Shown here in pieces: positions 14,512 to 23,086 of a stretch of 38,438 nt of DNA (position 1 is its first letter; every line of letters begins with the position of its first letter). The DNA comes from a bacterium (GTDB taxonomy: Bacteria > Auribacterota > JABMQX01): positions 1 through 38,438 of the forward strand of contig JAUYEE010000263.1 of the NCBI GenBank assembly GCA_030691545.1, written 5' to 3'. A program made the translations under genes and the position numbers. The notes under the pieces are model-generated. The model did not search any database. It was not told where the DNA came from and was given only the letters and a program-made list of their open reading frames with translations.

Positions 14512-17500
14512 CTATGTTTTCGACCGCGCCAGCGTCTCGGCAATGGTGCGACGCAGCTCGGTGAGGTCGAAGGGCTTTTCGAGCCAGCGCTTGGGCGGGT
14601 TGTGGAGGAAGGCGAGGGTTTCGGGGGTGGCGACGTCGCCGGTGATGAAGATGACGCGGTCGGCGAGGTGCGGCTTGTTTGCTTCAATCCAGTGGTATAA
14701 TTCCTGTCCGGTTACCTCTGGCATTTTGATGTCGCAAAGGATCAAATCGTAATCGCTCTCTTTCAATTTCCTGAGGGCGGCGCGTCCGTCGCGCGATATG
14801 TCCACCGAATGACCCTCCGAGCGCAGGTAGTAGTCGAGCAAATCAACCACGACCCTCTCGTCGTCCACCACAAGGATTCTCTTTTCGCCCACCGCCACGG
14901 CGGTCTCTTCCGGCGGGGTCTCGATCGCTGCCGGGGCGGTTTGGCTTTCGGCGTCGCTCGCTTCCGCTGGCAGGGGGAACTCGACCAAGAAGGCAAGGCC
15001 CTCCGCACTCGTCTGTTCGGCGTGGAGTCGCCAGCCGTGGCGTTCAATGACGCGTCCGCAAGGGGCAAACTTCAGCTTCGTGAGAAGGTCTTCGTCGTCT
15101 CCCGATGGCGCGTCGAAGAGTGTGTTGAGTTCTTCAGGGGGCACGGCAGCCGGTGTCATGCGGATGCTCAGGCGGCCCGACTGGCCAACGCGTTCGGTTT
15201 GAATCGTCAGCCTTTGGTCGCGCTGGACATCGCGCAACATCTGGCAGGAGTTTTCCAGCAACCCTGTTAGAGCCCAGCGCAACTGTGTTGCGTCGGCTTC
15301 AATCACCGGCAGACTCGCATCCAGACGAAGGGCGACTCCAATCCCATCCCGCGGCAGCGCCTGGGCCTTTTCGTCAACGACGCTCGTCACAAGGTCGTTG
15401 AGGTTGACTGGTTCTTGGGACATCGCCTGCGGCTCGGCAAGGACAGCGAGTCCCTCGAGCGCCGCACGACACGCCCGCATCTTCTCGTAGGTTGTCTCAA
15501 GGGATTCCTTGACGCTGTCCGGTGGCTTTTGATGAAGCAGCGACTGGAGTTGTTCTGTTGCCTGCACCAGAGGCTGCTTTAACGCGGAAAGAACGCTCGA
15601 TGTCATTGCAGAAACGGGGGAAGTCTCCGGTTTTTCCTCGGTCGCCGGTCGCACCGACTGCGATAAGTCAGTCAAGCATATCGTGACGCTGCCGCTGTCG
15701 TGCACCCCCCCGATGGACACCCTCACCCTCTTCTCCTCGCCGGTTTTCGTCAGGAGGACAGCTTCCGTTTCTCGAACGACTGCCGAATCATCGGGGGGGC
15801 CCAGTGTTGCCCCCAACGTCTCCTTCCGCTCCATTTCGGGCAGCAGGTCGAACAAAGCGATTCTCCCCTGCAGTTCTTCCTTAGTGAAACCGCTCAGTTC
15901 CTCAAATGCCCGGTTGACGGCGGTGAGAGTCTGCCTCTTATCGAGAGTGGCGATGGCGATAGGCGCGTGGTCGAGGAGTGCGCGATATTGCTCGGCGACT
16001 GCTCTTGATTCTTCGGCTTTGACAGCATTCTGAATCGCCACGGACCCGTGTCTGCCCAGCGCATCGAGCAGTTCGGCGTCGTCTTCGGAGAAGTCGCCAT
16101 CCTCCATCCTGTCCGCGACGATGAGCAGGCCGATATTTCCCATCTCTTCGTCGAGGAGGCGCCGGGCGAGGAGCCCGCGCATCCGGTGGACGTTTTTGCC
16201 AGCGAGTTCCGAAGGGGCGGACTCGACCGGAGAAATCAGGCGGTGCGCTCTCTCCGCAATCGCGGCAATCTCCGGCTCGCGGAGTCGTGAAGCCGCTGCC
16301 TCCCGTCCCTTTTCCGCCTGGCGCGCGACTGAGACTGCTTGCTCGGAACGCTCGTCCCGCGAGAACGCGGCGATCGCGGTTTTGGCCGCGAGGAGTTCGC
16401 GGGCGCCGTCTGATAAAGCCTGGAGGGTGTCCCTCAGCGTCCCGCGCGAGGCGATTCGCTCAATGTGCCCGGTAAGTTCCGTGTGGCGGGTGAGGCGCCG
16501 GAGGGTGAGGGCCTGCCGGTGGGAGTTCTCGATGGCGCCGGCGACGCGATCGGCGAGTCCCCGGAGCTGCTCGATTTCCAACGCAGAAAAGCTCCGCGGC
16601 GACTCGTAGTTCAGCCAGAGCGTCCCGAGCGGCTGCTCGCCCACTCGCAGAGGCAGACAGATGCAGCTCGCAAAACCCGCTTCCAGAACGTCGTCCCCCA
16701 TGGCTTCTCGAATCTCCGCTGGCGTCGAGATAGCGACCGACTCTCTGCTTTCCAGGCATCTGGCGGAGACGGCATCCGTCCGCGCAGCAGCGAGCACGGC
16801 TTTCCTGCTATAGCCGAAGGAAGCTCGGCGGACAACGCGCCCTTCCGCGTCCACGAGCACAACCATCGAGGAGAGAGATAGGGTCGCCTCACATGCGGCC
16901 TGAGCGAGTTCCTCGAGGCTTCCGTTCGGGCTGACCGTCCGGTCAGGTTCCTGAGGCAACCGGCTCAGCCGCCGCGCCGCAACGAGAGCATCTTCTATTT
17001 CTCTCTGAGTGCGCGCTTTCTCGAGTGCCCCGCCGAGCAGCGAACCCGCGGTCCGCAGTCTGTCCAGGGCGAATCTCGAAAAGGATCGCCTTCGCCGGCC
17101 CAAGAGCATGAGGACGCCGAGGATTCGGTCACTCGAGCAGATCGGCAATCCCACAAAACTCCGAAAACCGAGGTTCAGCCACTTCTCCGCGTTCGCAGAG
17201 GGAAACGAATCGAGCTTACCCGCCGCGACCTCGCCCCTGGCGTAAACGTTCCCGATCAATCCTTCTCCCGTCGCTATCGAGGCAAGTTCACCGGCGACTT
17301 CTGAGGCGAATCCCTCCTGGCACGCCAGGCTGAGGTATTCATCACCTTCGTTTTTCAGGTAAACGGCGCCCGCGTCCATCCCCGCAGATTGAACGATTTG
17401 ATGGAGTGCCCGCGTCAGAATCTCGTCGGGATCGGAGCATTCAAGGATGGCTGAAGCGAATGCGTTCCGCGCACAGTCAGGCTGGCTGACGTGGCCGCGC

Positions 17501-17613
17501 GAATTGTGGAGAGCCGATTCAAGCACCTTACGCAGCGACACACTGAACCGATGTAGAGGACTGATTTTTCCTTCGTATCCGACGTTTCGCTTTTTGTCCG
17601 AACGCACAACCAT
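14512..17613 (-). CDS. GAF-GAF-GAF-PAS hybrid sensor with degenerate kinase core and receiver
   Basis: A 1033-residue cytoplasmic signalling protein with no transmembrane segment. By homology the order is GAF1 (about 48-200), GAF2 (232-363), GAF3 (386-535), PAS (541-650), a histidine-kinase-like region (665-882) and a receiver (911-1030). The receiver is intact: Asp917/918, phospho-acceptor Asp961 in LILCDIKMP, Thr991, Lys1013. The kinase region is not: the H-box reads LSALKQPL without His where SHELKxPL is expected. The ATP lid shows LLENS but lacks the DxGxG and GLG motifs (RMTPAAVPPEEL; KLKFAPCGRVIERHG). It probably relays through its receiver as a pseudokinase scaffold. ATG 17613 follows a run of nine G. 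Neighbours upstream are the HEAT-repeat and Gfo/Idh genes. Confidence 0.85.
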   Translation of the reverse strand: MVVRSDKKRNVGYEGKISPLHRFSVSLRKVLESALHNSRGHVSQPDCARNAFASAILECSDPDEILTRALHQIVQSAGMDAGAVYLKNEGDEYLSLACQEGFASEVAGELASIATGEGLIGNVYARGEVAAGKLDSFPSANAEKWLNLGFRSFVGLPICSSDRILGVLMLLGRRRRSFSRFALDRLRTAGSLLGGALEKARTQREIEDALVAARRLSRLPQEPDRTVSPNGSLEELAQAACEATLSLSSMVVLVDAEGRVVRRASFGYSRKAVLAAARTDAVSARCLESRESVAISTPAEIREAMGDDVLEAGFASCICLPLRVGEQPLGTLWLNYESPRSFSALEIEQLRGLADRVAGAIENSHRQALTLRRLTRHTELTGHIERIASRGTLRDTLQALSDGARELLAAKTAIAAFSRDERSEQAVSVARQAEKGREAAASRLREPEIAAIAERAHRLISPVESAPSELAGKNVHRMRGLLARRLLDEEMGNIGLLIVADRMEDGDFSEDDAELLDALGRHGSVAIQNAVKAEESRAVAEQYRALLDHAPIAIATLDKRQTLTAVNRAFEELSGFTKEELQGRIALFDLLPEMERKETLGATLGPPDDSAVVRETEAVLLTKTGEEKRVRVSIGGVHDSGSVTICLTDLSQSVRPATEEKPETSPVSAMTSSVLSALKQPLVQATEQLQSLLHQKPPDSVKESLETTYEKMRACRAALEGLAVLAEPQAMSQEPVNLNDLVTSVVDEKAQALPRDGIGVALRLDASLPVIEADATQLRWALTGLLENSCQMLRDVQRDQRLTIQTERVGQSGRLSIRMTPAAVPPEELNTLFDAPSGDDEDLLTKLKFAPCGRVIERHGWRLHAEQTSAEGLAFLVEFPLPAEASDAESQTAPAAIETPPEETAVAVGEKRILVVDDERVVVDLLDYYLRSEGHSVDISRDGRAALRKLKESDYDLILCDIKMPEVTGQELYHWIEANKPHLADRVIFITGDVATPETLAFLHNPPKRWLEKPFDLTELRRTIAETLARSKT

Positions 17614-17668
17614 GTAGGTCCCCCCCCCAGACACCCGGCGCTCACACCGAACGGACCTTGTCCCGGGA

Positions 17669-18517
17669 TCACGCCGCTCCCGCTGCGGCGAGGGCTTTGC
17701 TCGCGGCGTCGCGGATGTATTGCTCGGCAGGGTCGGTTCGTGTATCGCGCAGATGGACGTAAATGCGGCTCGCCTCGCCTTTGTTTCCGGCTGCCCGGAG
17801 CCTCTCCGCGAGCAAAAGGCAAGCCTGCGTGGCTTTGACCCTTTCCCATCCGCTTGCTTTATCCGCTGCGGTCAGGAGAAGGCTGACGCAACGAGCGTCG
17901 CCGGCCTTTGCCATTCCGGCGGCAGCAGCCAGGCGCACCTCGCGGTCAGGATCGTTCAGTGCCTGGGCCAGAACGTTGAGCGACCGTGGGTCGGCCAGCG
18001 CCGCCAGGCTGTGGATGATCACGAGCCGGCACCGACCCTGGGCTCTCGGCAAGGCCGCTACGAGTTGTTCGACGGCGCCATCGCGGATAGCCACGAGCGC
18101 CATGCCGGCCGGGTCGCAGAGTTGCTCTTCGGTCAGCAGCTTGGCGAGCGCCGTAACCGCCTCTTTTCCACCGGCCCATTGGAGCTCCTGACAGAGATAC
18201 GCCTTATTGTAAGTTGACAGACCGCTGGTTAGATTCGCGGCCAGCGTTTCGCAGAGTGCTCTGCGCGCTCCCTCGTCGCCGACGATCAAGGCGCGGTTCA
18301 GGACACAGTGCAGGGCGTAATGCGGTTTCACGTTCTCGGGACTGCCCGGCTCACCGAGCATTTCGATGAGTCCTTGCACGCTCGCTCGCCCCCCCCGGAA
18401 AATCTCCGCGACAGCTTTTTCGATTTTGTCTTTGTCAATGTTCTTGGTGGGCATTCCACGATCGTCCGGGTCGGGCATCTGGTCAACCAGGGCTTTAAGT
18501 TTATCTGACACTGCCAT
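17669..18517 (-). CDS. HEAT-repeat protein
   Basis: A 282-residue protein of tandem alpha-helical pairs. HEAT-type phrases include DPAGMALVAIRDGAVEQLVA, RLVIIHSLAALADPRSLNVL, QALNDPDREVRLAAAAGMAK and DARCVSLLLTAADKASGWER, covering roughly residues 80-230. There is no signal peptide. Such proteins hold partners together, and in PVC genomes many scaffold regulatory complexes. ATG 18517 has a clean AAAGGA Shine-Dalgarno. It lies between the Tat Gfo/Idh gene (36 bp upstream) and the hybrid sensor (55 bp downstream), so the three are probably one operon. A C8 run at 18389-18396 lies within the coding sequence. Its exact partner is unknown. Confidence 0.8.
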   Translation of the reverse strand: MAVSDKLKALVDQMPDPDDRGMPTKNIDKDKIEKAVAEIFRGGRASVQGLIEMLGEPGSPENVKPHYALHCVLNRALIVGDEGARRALCETLAANLTSGLSTYNKAYLCQELQWAGGKEAVTALAKLLTEEQLCDPAGMALVAIRDGAVEQLVAALPRAQGRCRLVIIHSLAALADPRSLNVLAQALNDPDREVRLAAAAGMAKAGDARCVSLLLTAADKASGWERVKATQACLLLAERLRAAGNKGEASRIYVHLRDTRTDPAEQYIRDAASKALAAAGAA

Positions 18518-18553
18518 GTTCGTATTCCTTTCGCGTTCTGGCCGTCGTTCGGT

Positions 18554-19780
18554 TTACAGTCGCCACGGAGCCCGCATCGGCTGATAGATTAGCCGGTTCG
18601 CCTCCTCATCGCCGATGATTACCTCCTTGACCGGGTCATATTTGAGCTTGCGTCCGGTCCGGATGGCGATGTTGGCGAGGTGGAAGAGCGTGGCCGTGCG
18701 GTGAGCCGCCTCGGCGTGCCCGCCGGACTGCTTGCGCGTCTTCACGGCCTCGCCGAAACCGAGGAGCGGCTCGGGATCGGGCATCTGCCGGAGTTTCTCG
18801 CGGTCCTGCGGGCTAAGGTCGTCGTCGCTCACCCCCCCCTCCTTCTTCCGGTTGTAGGGCTCGCCCCATTCCCCGCTATCAATCACGAGGGTCAGCCCGT
18901 CCGCATACTGCAGTTCGACCCACCCCCACATGCTGCAGGCTTCCGGGTGCGCCGGCGGGGCGTAAGCTTCGACCTCCACGGGGCTGGTGTAGTCTTTGGC
19001 ATACTCATAGTTGAAACCGTCCAGGTGGTGCTGGGACATATCCGCCAGTCCCCCGCCTTCATAATCCCAGTAACCGCGGTGGGTTCCACCAAAGCGATGG
19101 TCTTGATAGGGGCGCAAGGGGGCCGGGCCGCAATACATGTCCCAGTCGAGCCACCGGGGCACCGGTTTAACCTCGTACTGGACCTTGCCGCTCCACTCTG
19201 CGACCTTCACGTCGCCCCGTCTCATAACGACCGCTGGGCACTTCTTCAACAGCCCGCTGGCCATGAGCTTGTGGGTCCTGCGATTCGCCCCGTACCGGCC
19301 GTAGGTTCCAATCTGGAAGATGCGGCCGTATCGCTTCTCGGCTTCAGCGACCGCACGGCCTTCCGCGATGAAACGGGTCATCGGCTTCTCGCAAACGACA
19401 TCCTTGCCAGCCTCCATGGCAGCGATAGAGATCAACGCGTGCCAGCCCGGGTGGGTGCCGATAGCTACGATGTCAATGTCCTTTCGCTCCAGAACGAGGC
19501 GGTAGTCCGTGTAGATAGTCTTGTTATCCGCCCTGTCCGCGAACCGCACATCGCACCTCGCAAGCAACTCCACATCAAGGTTGTGGTGACCTTTCAGGTC
19601 AGCGAACGTGCCGGGTCCGCGCCCGCCGCTGCCGATCAATGCCCCGCCGAACGTGTCGCTCGGTGGCGTGTTTCCCTCGCCGCCGAGGACGTGCCGCGGC
19701 ACGACGCTGAATACGGCCGCCGCGCCGAGCGACCCTTTAAAGAACTGACGACGTGTGAGTCCCTTCCGTTGTTGCATCAT
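18554..19780 (-). CDS. Tat-exported Gfo/Idh/MocA-family oxidoreductase
   Basis: A 408-residue NAD(P)-dependent oxidoreductase with a twin-arginine signal (LTRRQFFKGSLGAAAVFSVV). The Rossmann entry is ALIGSGGRGPGTFADL and the conserved EKP motif is in GKDVVCEKPMTRF. The C-terminal alpha/beta domain runs through PRWLDWDMYCGPAPLRPY, GGGLADMSQHHLDG and EAYAPPAHPEAC. This Tat-exported type is strongly expanded in Planctomycetota and Lentisphaerota and is thought to process sugars or cyclitols at the periplasmic side. ATG 19780 has AGGAGG six bases upstream. It is divergent from the sigma-factor gene and first of the minus-strand trio with HEAT and hybrid sensor. Its substrate cannot be predicted. 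Confidence 0.9.
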   Translation of the reverse strand: MMQQRKGLTRRQFFKGSLGAAAVFSVVPRHVLGGEGNTPPSDTFGGALIGSGGRGPGTFADLKGHHNLDVELLARCDVRFADRADNKTIYTDYRLVLERKDIDIVAIGTHPGWHALISIAAMEAGKDVVCEKPMTRFIAEGRAVAEAEKRYGRIFQIGTYGRYGANRRTHKLMASGLLKKCPAVVMRRGDVKVAEWSGKVQYEVKPVPRWLDWDMYCGPAPLRPYQDHRFGGTHRGYWDYEGGGLADMSQHHLDGFNYEYAKDYTSPVEVEAYAPPAHPEACSMWGWVELQYADGLTLVIDSGEWGEPYNRKKEGGVSDDDLSPQDREKLRQMPDPEPLLGFGEAVKTRKQSGGHAEAAHRTATLFHLANIAIRTGRKLKYDPVKEVIIGDEEANRLIYQPMRAPWRL

Positions 19781-20067
19781 GCAACCTCCTCTGGTTACAG
19801 AATTGTTGATGCCGTTCTACCCCGGACAGCGAGGCAGAGGCGATTTATGAACATGCGTTTCGCCATGGACTGCCGTTGTTTCACGAGCGTTGCGTTCGCT
19901 CTGCGTGGCCTATTGACGGAGTATAGCAGAAAACATCCCCTGCAACAAAATTCGATGACCGGGCAGGAGCGGCACCGCCGAGCTGAGCAGACCCGCGCGG
20001 CGCATTCTGAATAAACCCGTGTCCCCGCTCTTTACACCGAAGACGAAATTCTTGCATAAATGCAGCC

Positions 20068-20085
20068 GAATATGGCGTCATATTC
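20068..20085. promoter_or_regulatory. Palindrome in the divergent Gfo/Idh-sigma intergenic region
   Basis: GAATATG-gcgt-CATATTC, 7-bp perfect arms, lies 64 bp before the sigma-factor start and about 290 bp before the divergent oxidoreductase. TTGCAT at 20052-20057 could be an overlapping -35. It is a good operator candidate for a dimeric regulator. The rest of the 368-bp gap (19781-20148) shows nothing else I can identify. Confidence 0.4.
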
Positions 20086-20148
20086 ACGAGAGAATTGCTC
20101 GCGCGGCAATTGTACCCTTGGCCGCCAAGCAGCCCTGAGGAGAGGTCG

Positions 20149-20640
20149 TTGTCCAACACGCTCGATGGCGCCCTTGAGAAACTCTACCTGGAATGTCGCC
20201 AACAGCTCTTTACCTGTGCGCTGGCGATCACGCGCCGCCCGGACCGCGCGGAGGATGCCATTCAAGAAGCTTTCTGCCGTTTGTTTCGCCTGAGCACGAA
20301 GCCGAGGCGACTCAAGCCGTACGTGTTCCGGGCAGTGCGAAATGCCGCGGTGGATCAGATTCGCCGCAGCCCCCCGCCCTCGGAACCGCTCGACACGTTC
20401 ATTTTCGATCCGGGGGCGAGCCCCCGTGACGCAGCGGCGGACAGCGAGTTCAGAGCGAGGGTTTCCCAGGCGCTCTTGCGCCTTTCGGAGGACGAACGAG
20501 AGACGATCGTTGAGCATCTTTTCGCTGACTTGACGTTCCGAGACATCGCGCGCGTCCGTCAGGCGCCTCTGGGAACTGTCGTCGCCTGGTACCAGAGAGG
20601 CTTGACGAAGCTTCGCGAACAACTGGAGAAACATCCATGA
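20149..20640 (+). CDS. ECF-like RNA polymerase sigma factor
   Basis: A 163-residue sigma-70-family factor of the ECF size class. Region 2 appears as LEKLYLECRQQLFTCALAIT, PDRAEDAIQEAFCRLF (the DAIQEAF core helix) and PYVFRAVRNAAVDQIRR. Region 4 appears as LLRLSEDERETIVEHLFADL and DIARVRQAPLGTVVAWYQRG, the helix-turn-helix reading the -35. There is no region 1.1 or 3. TTG 20149 is preferred because GAGGAG lies about 6 nt upstream; an in-frame TTG at 20095 lacks one. Its stop overlaps the next gene (ATGA), a membrane protein. It probably drives its own small regulon, perhaps controlled by that neighbour. The divergent Tat oxidoreductase is a possible target. Confidence 0.88.
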   Translation: MSNTLDGALEKLYLECRQQLFTCALAITRRPDRAEDAIQEAFCRLFRLSTKPRRLKPYVFRAVRNAAVDQIRRSPPPSEPLDTFIFDPGASPRDAAADSEFRARVSQALLRLSEDERETIVEHLFADLTFRDIARVRQAPLGTVVAWYQRGLTKLREQLEKHP

Positions 20641-20999
20641 AGGAGATGGAATCAAAGCTCAAAGACCTCCCGCTGAGAAGACCGTCGGCTGACCTTGATG
20701 GTCGCCTTCTGAGGGAGAAGCCTGAGCGGCCCATGCAGCCTCACTGGCGCCGGCAGCGAGTTTCGGTTTGGGCGACGGCGATTGTCGGAGTGATGATGGC
20801 CGTTGCTGGTTTCGTTGCGGGGGCGGCGTGGCGAAGTGGAAAACACACATCTCGCCCTGGGGAGCCTCCACGGGTGGTGATTCAGGTGATCTATAACTCG
20901 CCCGATTCTCGCAACCCGTTCGATTTCACGCGCGCTTCCCATTTGTTTCCGGCTCAAGAGGTTGAAACGACAACCCTAAAACTGAAAACGGCAATCTGA
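20637..20999 (+). CDS. Single-pass membrane protein, candidate anti-sigma factor
   Basis: A 120-residue protein coupled to the sigma gene by an ATGA overlap. The first 42 residues are charged and cytoplasmic-looking (SKLKDLPLRRPSADLDGRLL), then comes one transmembrane helix (VWATAIVGVMMAVAGFVAGA, about 45-65), then about 55 residues outside (RVVIQVIYNSPDSRNPFDFT). Gene order, topology and size fit an anti-sigma factor holding the sigma factor at the membrane. It lacks the Cys/His zinc motif of ZAS-type anti-sigmas and resembles no family I know, so the role is inferred from position. Confidence 0.55.
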   Translation: MKEMESKLKDLPLRRPSADLDGRLLREKPERPMQPHWRRQRVSVWATAIVGVMMAVAGFVAGAAWRSGKHTSRPGEPPRVVIQVIYNSPDSRNPFDFTRASHLFPAQEVETTTLKLKTAI

Positions 21000-21019
21000 A
21001 TTCAGAAAGGGCTACGACA

Positions 21020-21841
21020 ATGAAGGAGCTTATCGCAGCGGTCGTTTGCATGACAATTCTCACCAATGCCTCCTCAACTCTGGCAGTGTCCGACGAGGAG
21101 TTGAACTCGGCATCGAAGGCCTCTTCGCAGCCGCAGGAGATGGCGCAAGCAGCCGCCACCTCCGCCACGAATGAACAGCAGCTTCTCTTAGAGTTCGATG
21201 TGTACCGCGTTTCAAGCAACATCTCGGTCGAGATGTCGAGGGTCCGGGACCTACTGCTGATTTCAGTGGGGTCGCCCAAACCCCTGGGGAGTACAGGCAC
21301 CTTCTTCACGGAAGCGAGGCTCAGGTTTGCCGGGGTGGAGTTGTGCGCGGATGAGGGCGGCTGGACCTGGACCGGAAAGGACCAACCCCCGAGCAGCAGG
21401 GTCGAGACGATCGCAAGCCCAAAGTTGCTCGTGCTGTTCGGTCAATCCTTTGTCCTTGATGTCGGCTCGCTGCAGCCAATCGAATACTTTGAGAAACGGC
21501 CCGACGGGCTCTTTGAACTGAAGAAGCTCGAGGGCAAAACGGGGTTCAGTCTCTCGGGGAAGGTCGAGCAACGAAAACCGGAGCAGGTTATCTTGAAGGA
21601 ACTGACCGTTCGGCTGCAATCAATCGAGAGGCGTCGGCCAATCGAGGGCTTGAGCCTCGATGTAGGATATCCGATCGTCGCGGCACAGGAGTCCGTGAGC
21701 ACGTTAGCCGTCAAGCCCGGGGGATACCATGGCATGCTATTGGGATCGGAGGCCTACGGCTCGCTTGTTCTTCGTCTTAGGGTGACTCTGGTGCGCCCCG
21801 GTGAGACGGACGCTTTCTCGGGCACACCGCCGAGCGAATGA
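21020..21841 (+). CDS. Exported hypothetical protein with secretin-like strand motif
   Basis: A 273-residue protein with a signal peptide (MKELIAAVVCMTILTNASST, cut near LAV), 20 bp after the membrane protein, so probably one operon with the sigma factor. The middle (LLLEFDVYRVSSNI; RVETIASPKLLVLFGQSFVL; LKELTVRLQSIERRR) is beta-rich. The SPKLLVLFGQSF phrase recalls the conserved strand of bacterial secretins (APRIxTLNGQ), but the C-terminal channel domain is absent. A periplasmic or outer-membrane role regulated with the sigma factor is inferred; the family is not recognised. It converges with a TPR-protein gene 86 bp away. Confidence 0.6.
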   Translation: MKELIAAVVCMTILTNASSTLAVSDEELNSASKASSQPQEMAQAAATSATNEQQLLLEFDVYRVSSNISVEMSRVRDLLLISVGSPKPLGSTGTFFTEARLRFAGVELCADEGGWTWTGKDQPPSSRVETIASPKLLVLFGQSFVLDVGSLQPIEYFEKRPDGLFELKKLEGKTGFSLSGKVEQRKPEQVILKELTVRLQSIERRRPIEGLSLDVGYPIVAAQESVSTLAVKPGGYHGMLLGSEAYGSLVLRLRVTLVRPGETDAFSGTPPSE

Positions 21842-21927
21842 TAATCCCACGTAGGAGGGGTTAGACAGTCCTCTCGCAGGCCCCACTTCACGCGAGCGTC
21901 GGGCGAACAGCGCTCACCGCCGATGGT

Positions 21928-22869
21928 TCACGGCTTCCCGAGTTCCTGAACCTTCTTCTCGGCGGCTCTGCCTGTATCGGAATCAGGAACAAGGTGGGCG
22001 ATTCTCTGGTAGAGAGTCCTGGCCTCCGCGCGGTTTCCCTGCTGTTCGGCGGCGACGGCTTTCTCCCAGTACAACTCGGCGAGGCGTTGCTCAATCCCGC
22101 GCAGCGATCTTAGCTTGTTCGCAAGGATTTGCTCGACGACCGGTTCGTGCGTGCAAAGCTCCGCAAGTTCCTTCTCGATGAGCTCCCTGATGCGGCCGGC
22201 AGAGGACAGCTCGATCGCTTTTTCGTAAGCGGGCACCGCCTTTTCGTATTGCTGCAGCTTAGCGGTCGCCTGGCCGAGAATCCAATGCAAGTCCGCGCTG
22301 TCGCCAAACTTCCCCTCTATCGCTTTCCGGCAGATGCTCGCCGCTCCCTCGTAACATTCGTTCTTCATGAACATCTGTGCGGCATCTCGATACAGCGCCG
22401 CATTTTCCGCGTACTGGTCGAGCATCTCGCCCATCACCGCCACGGCTTTCTCCGGCTGGCCCGCCTTGATATGGCACTGAGCGAGGTCATTCAAGTAGCT
22501 CTGATTCGCTCCGGGGTTGGCGTTGACGAGGCTCTCATAAATCGGGATAAGCTCAGACCAGGCCTCTCGGACAGTGTATAAGCGCACCAGCTTCCCGCAC
22601 AGAAACGGGTCGTCCGGATAGACCTGAAAGCCCATGCGGTAAACTTCAATTGCCTTATCGGCGTCGCCGATTTCCTCATAAATGGCCCCGAGAATCCTGC
22701 AAACCTCGAGTCTTTCTCTTTCCGCGCGGTCAATCTTCTCGCGGAGGGATACGACGGAATCGTCCTGAGCGCCGAACGCGGGCAGTCGCGCAAGAAGCAG
22801 CGCGAGCGATAGAACGACGCTCACTCTTCTGCTCAGAGAAAGAGCGGAACATCCTCGGGCGGTCTTCAC
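21928..22869 (-). CDS. Exported tetratricopeptide-repeat protein
   Basis: A 313-residue protein with a signal peptide (RRVSVVLSLALLLARLPAFG) followed by TPR units: ILGAIYEEIGDADKAIEVYR, YLNDLAQCHIKAGQPEKAVA, AALYRDAAQMFMKNECYEGA and HWILGQATAKLQQYEKAVPA, to about residue 215, then a helical tail with another repeat (EKAVAAEQQGNRAEARTLYQ). GTG 22869 is chosen because GGGAGAAG lies 8 nt before it and the signal begins there; frames further upstream have no better start. TPR proteins of this sort assemble envelope complexes. It ends the minus-strand block after rluB and the Cys-rich miniprotein; 64 bp separate it from the latter. Confidence 0.8.
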   Translation of the reverse strand: MKTARGCSALSLSRRVSVVLSLALLLARLPAFGAQDDSVVSLREKIDRAERERLEVCRILGAIYEEIGDADKAIEVYRMGFQVYPDDPFLCGKLVRLYTVREAWSELIPIYESLVNANPGANQSYLNDLAQCHIKAGQPEKAVAVMGEMLDQYAENAALYRDAAQMFMKNECYEGAASICRKAIEGKFGDSADLHWILGQATAKLQQYEKAVPAYEKAIELSSAGRIRELIEKELAELCTHEPVVEQILANKLRSLRGIEQRLAELYWEKAVAAEQQGNRAEARTLYQRIAHLVPDSDTGRAAEKKVQELGKP

Positions 22870-22933
22870 GATAGAAACTTCTCCCATCCCGCGATTGCTT
22901 TCCCTCTGCGCGGACACTCCCTGCCTATCGCCT

Positions 22934-23086
22934 CTACTTGGATTTATAGTCCTTGCACTCGGTGGCGTTGGGCCTCTCGGGGTTCCGGCAGACGTCGCCG
23001 TAGTCGTACTTGCACGTGTCGCAAAGAAATCGTTCCGTGCCGAAAAGCCTTTTGAAGGCCTTCCTGATTTTCGAGAAAAAACTCAT
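22934..23086 (-). CDS. 50-aa cysteine-rich miniprotein coupled to rluB
   Basis: MSFFSKIRKAFKRLFGTERF followed by a four-Cys patch LCDTCKYDYGDVCRNPERP and NATECKDYKSK (Cys22, Cys25, Cys33, Cys44). The first 20 residues are an amphipathic, basic helix likely to touch membrane or RNA. The Cys spacing C-x2-C-x7-C-x10-C suits a zinc or Fe-S knuckle. It overlaps the pseudouridine-synthase stop by ATGA, and AGGAT lies upstream, so it is very likely translated. Below the size most gene callers keep. The family is unknown; a role linked to rRNA modification is only suggested by the coupling. Confidence 0.65.
   Translation of the reverse strand: MSFFSKIRKAFKRLFGTERFLCDTCKYDYGDVCRNPERPNATECKDYKSK

Noticed and set aside
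18389..18396. C8 runs at 18389-18396 and 18832-18839 as contingency loci
   Set aside because: Runs of 7-9 G or C also occur within other genes here (15.7, 33.07 and 35.66 kb), as expected in GC-rich DNA; no sign of frameshift.
18680..20014. Plus-strand reading frame of 444 codons
   Set aside because: Runs opposite to the well-supported Tat Gfo/Idh gene; no family resemblance.
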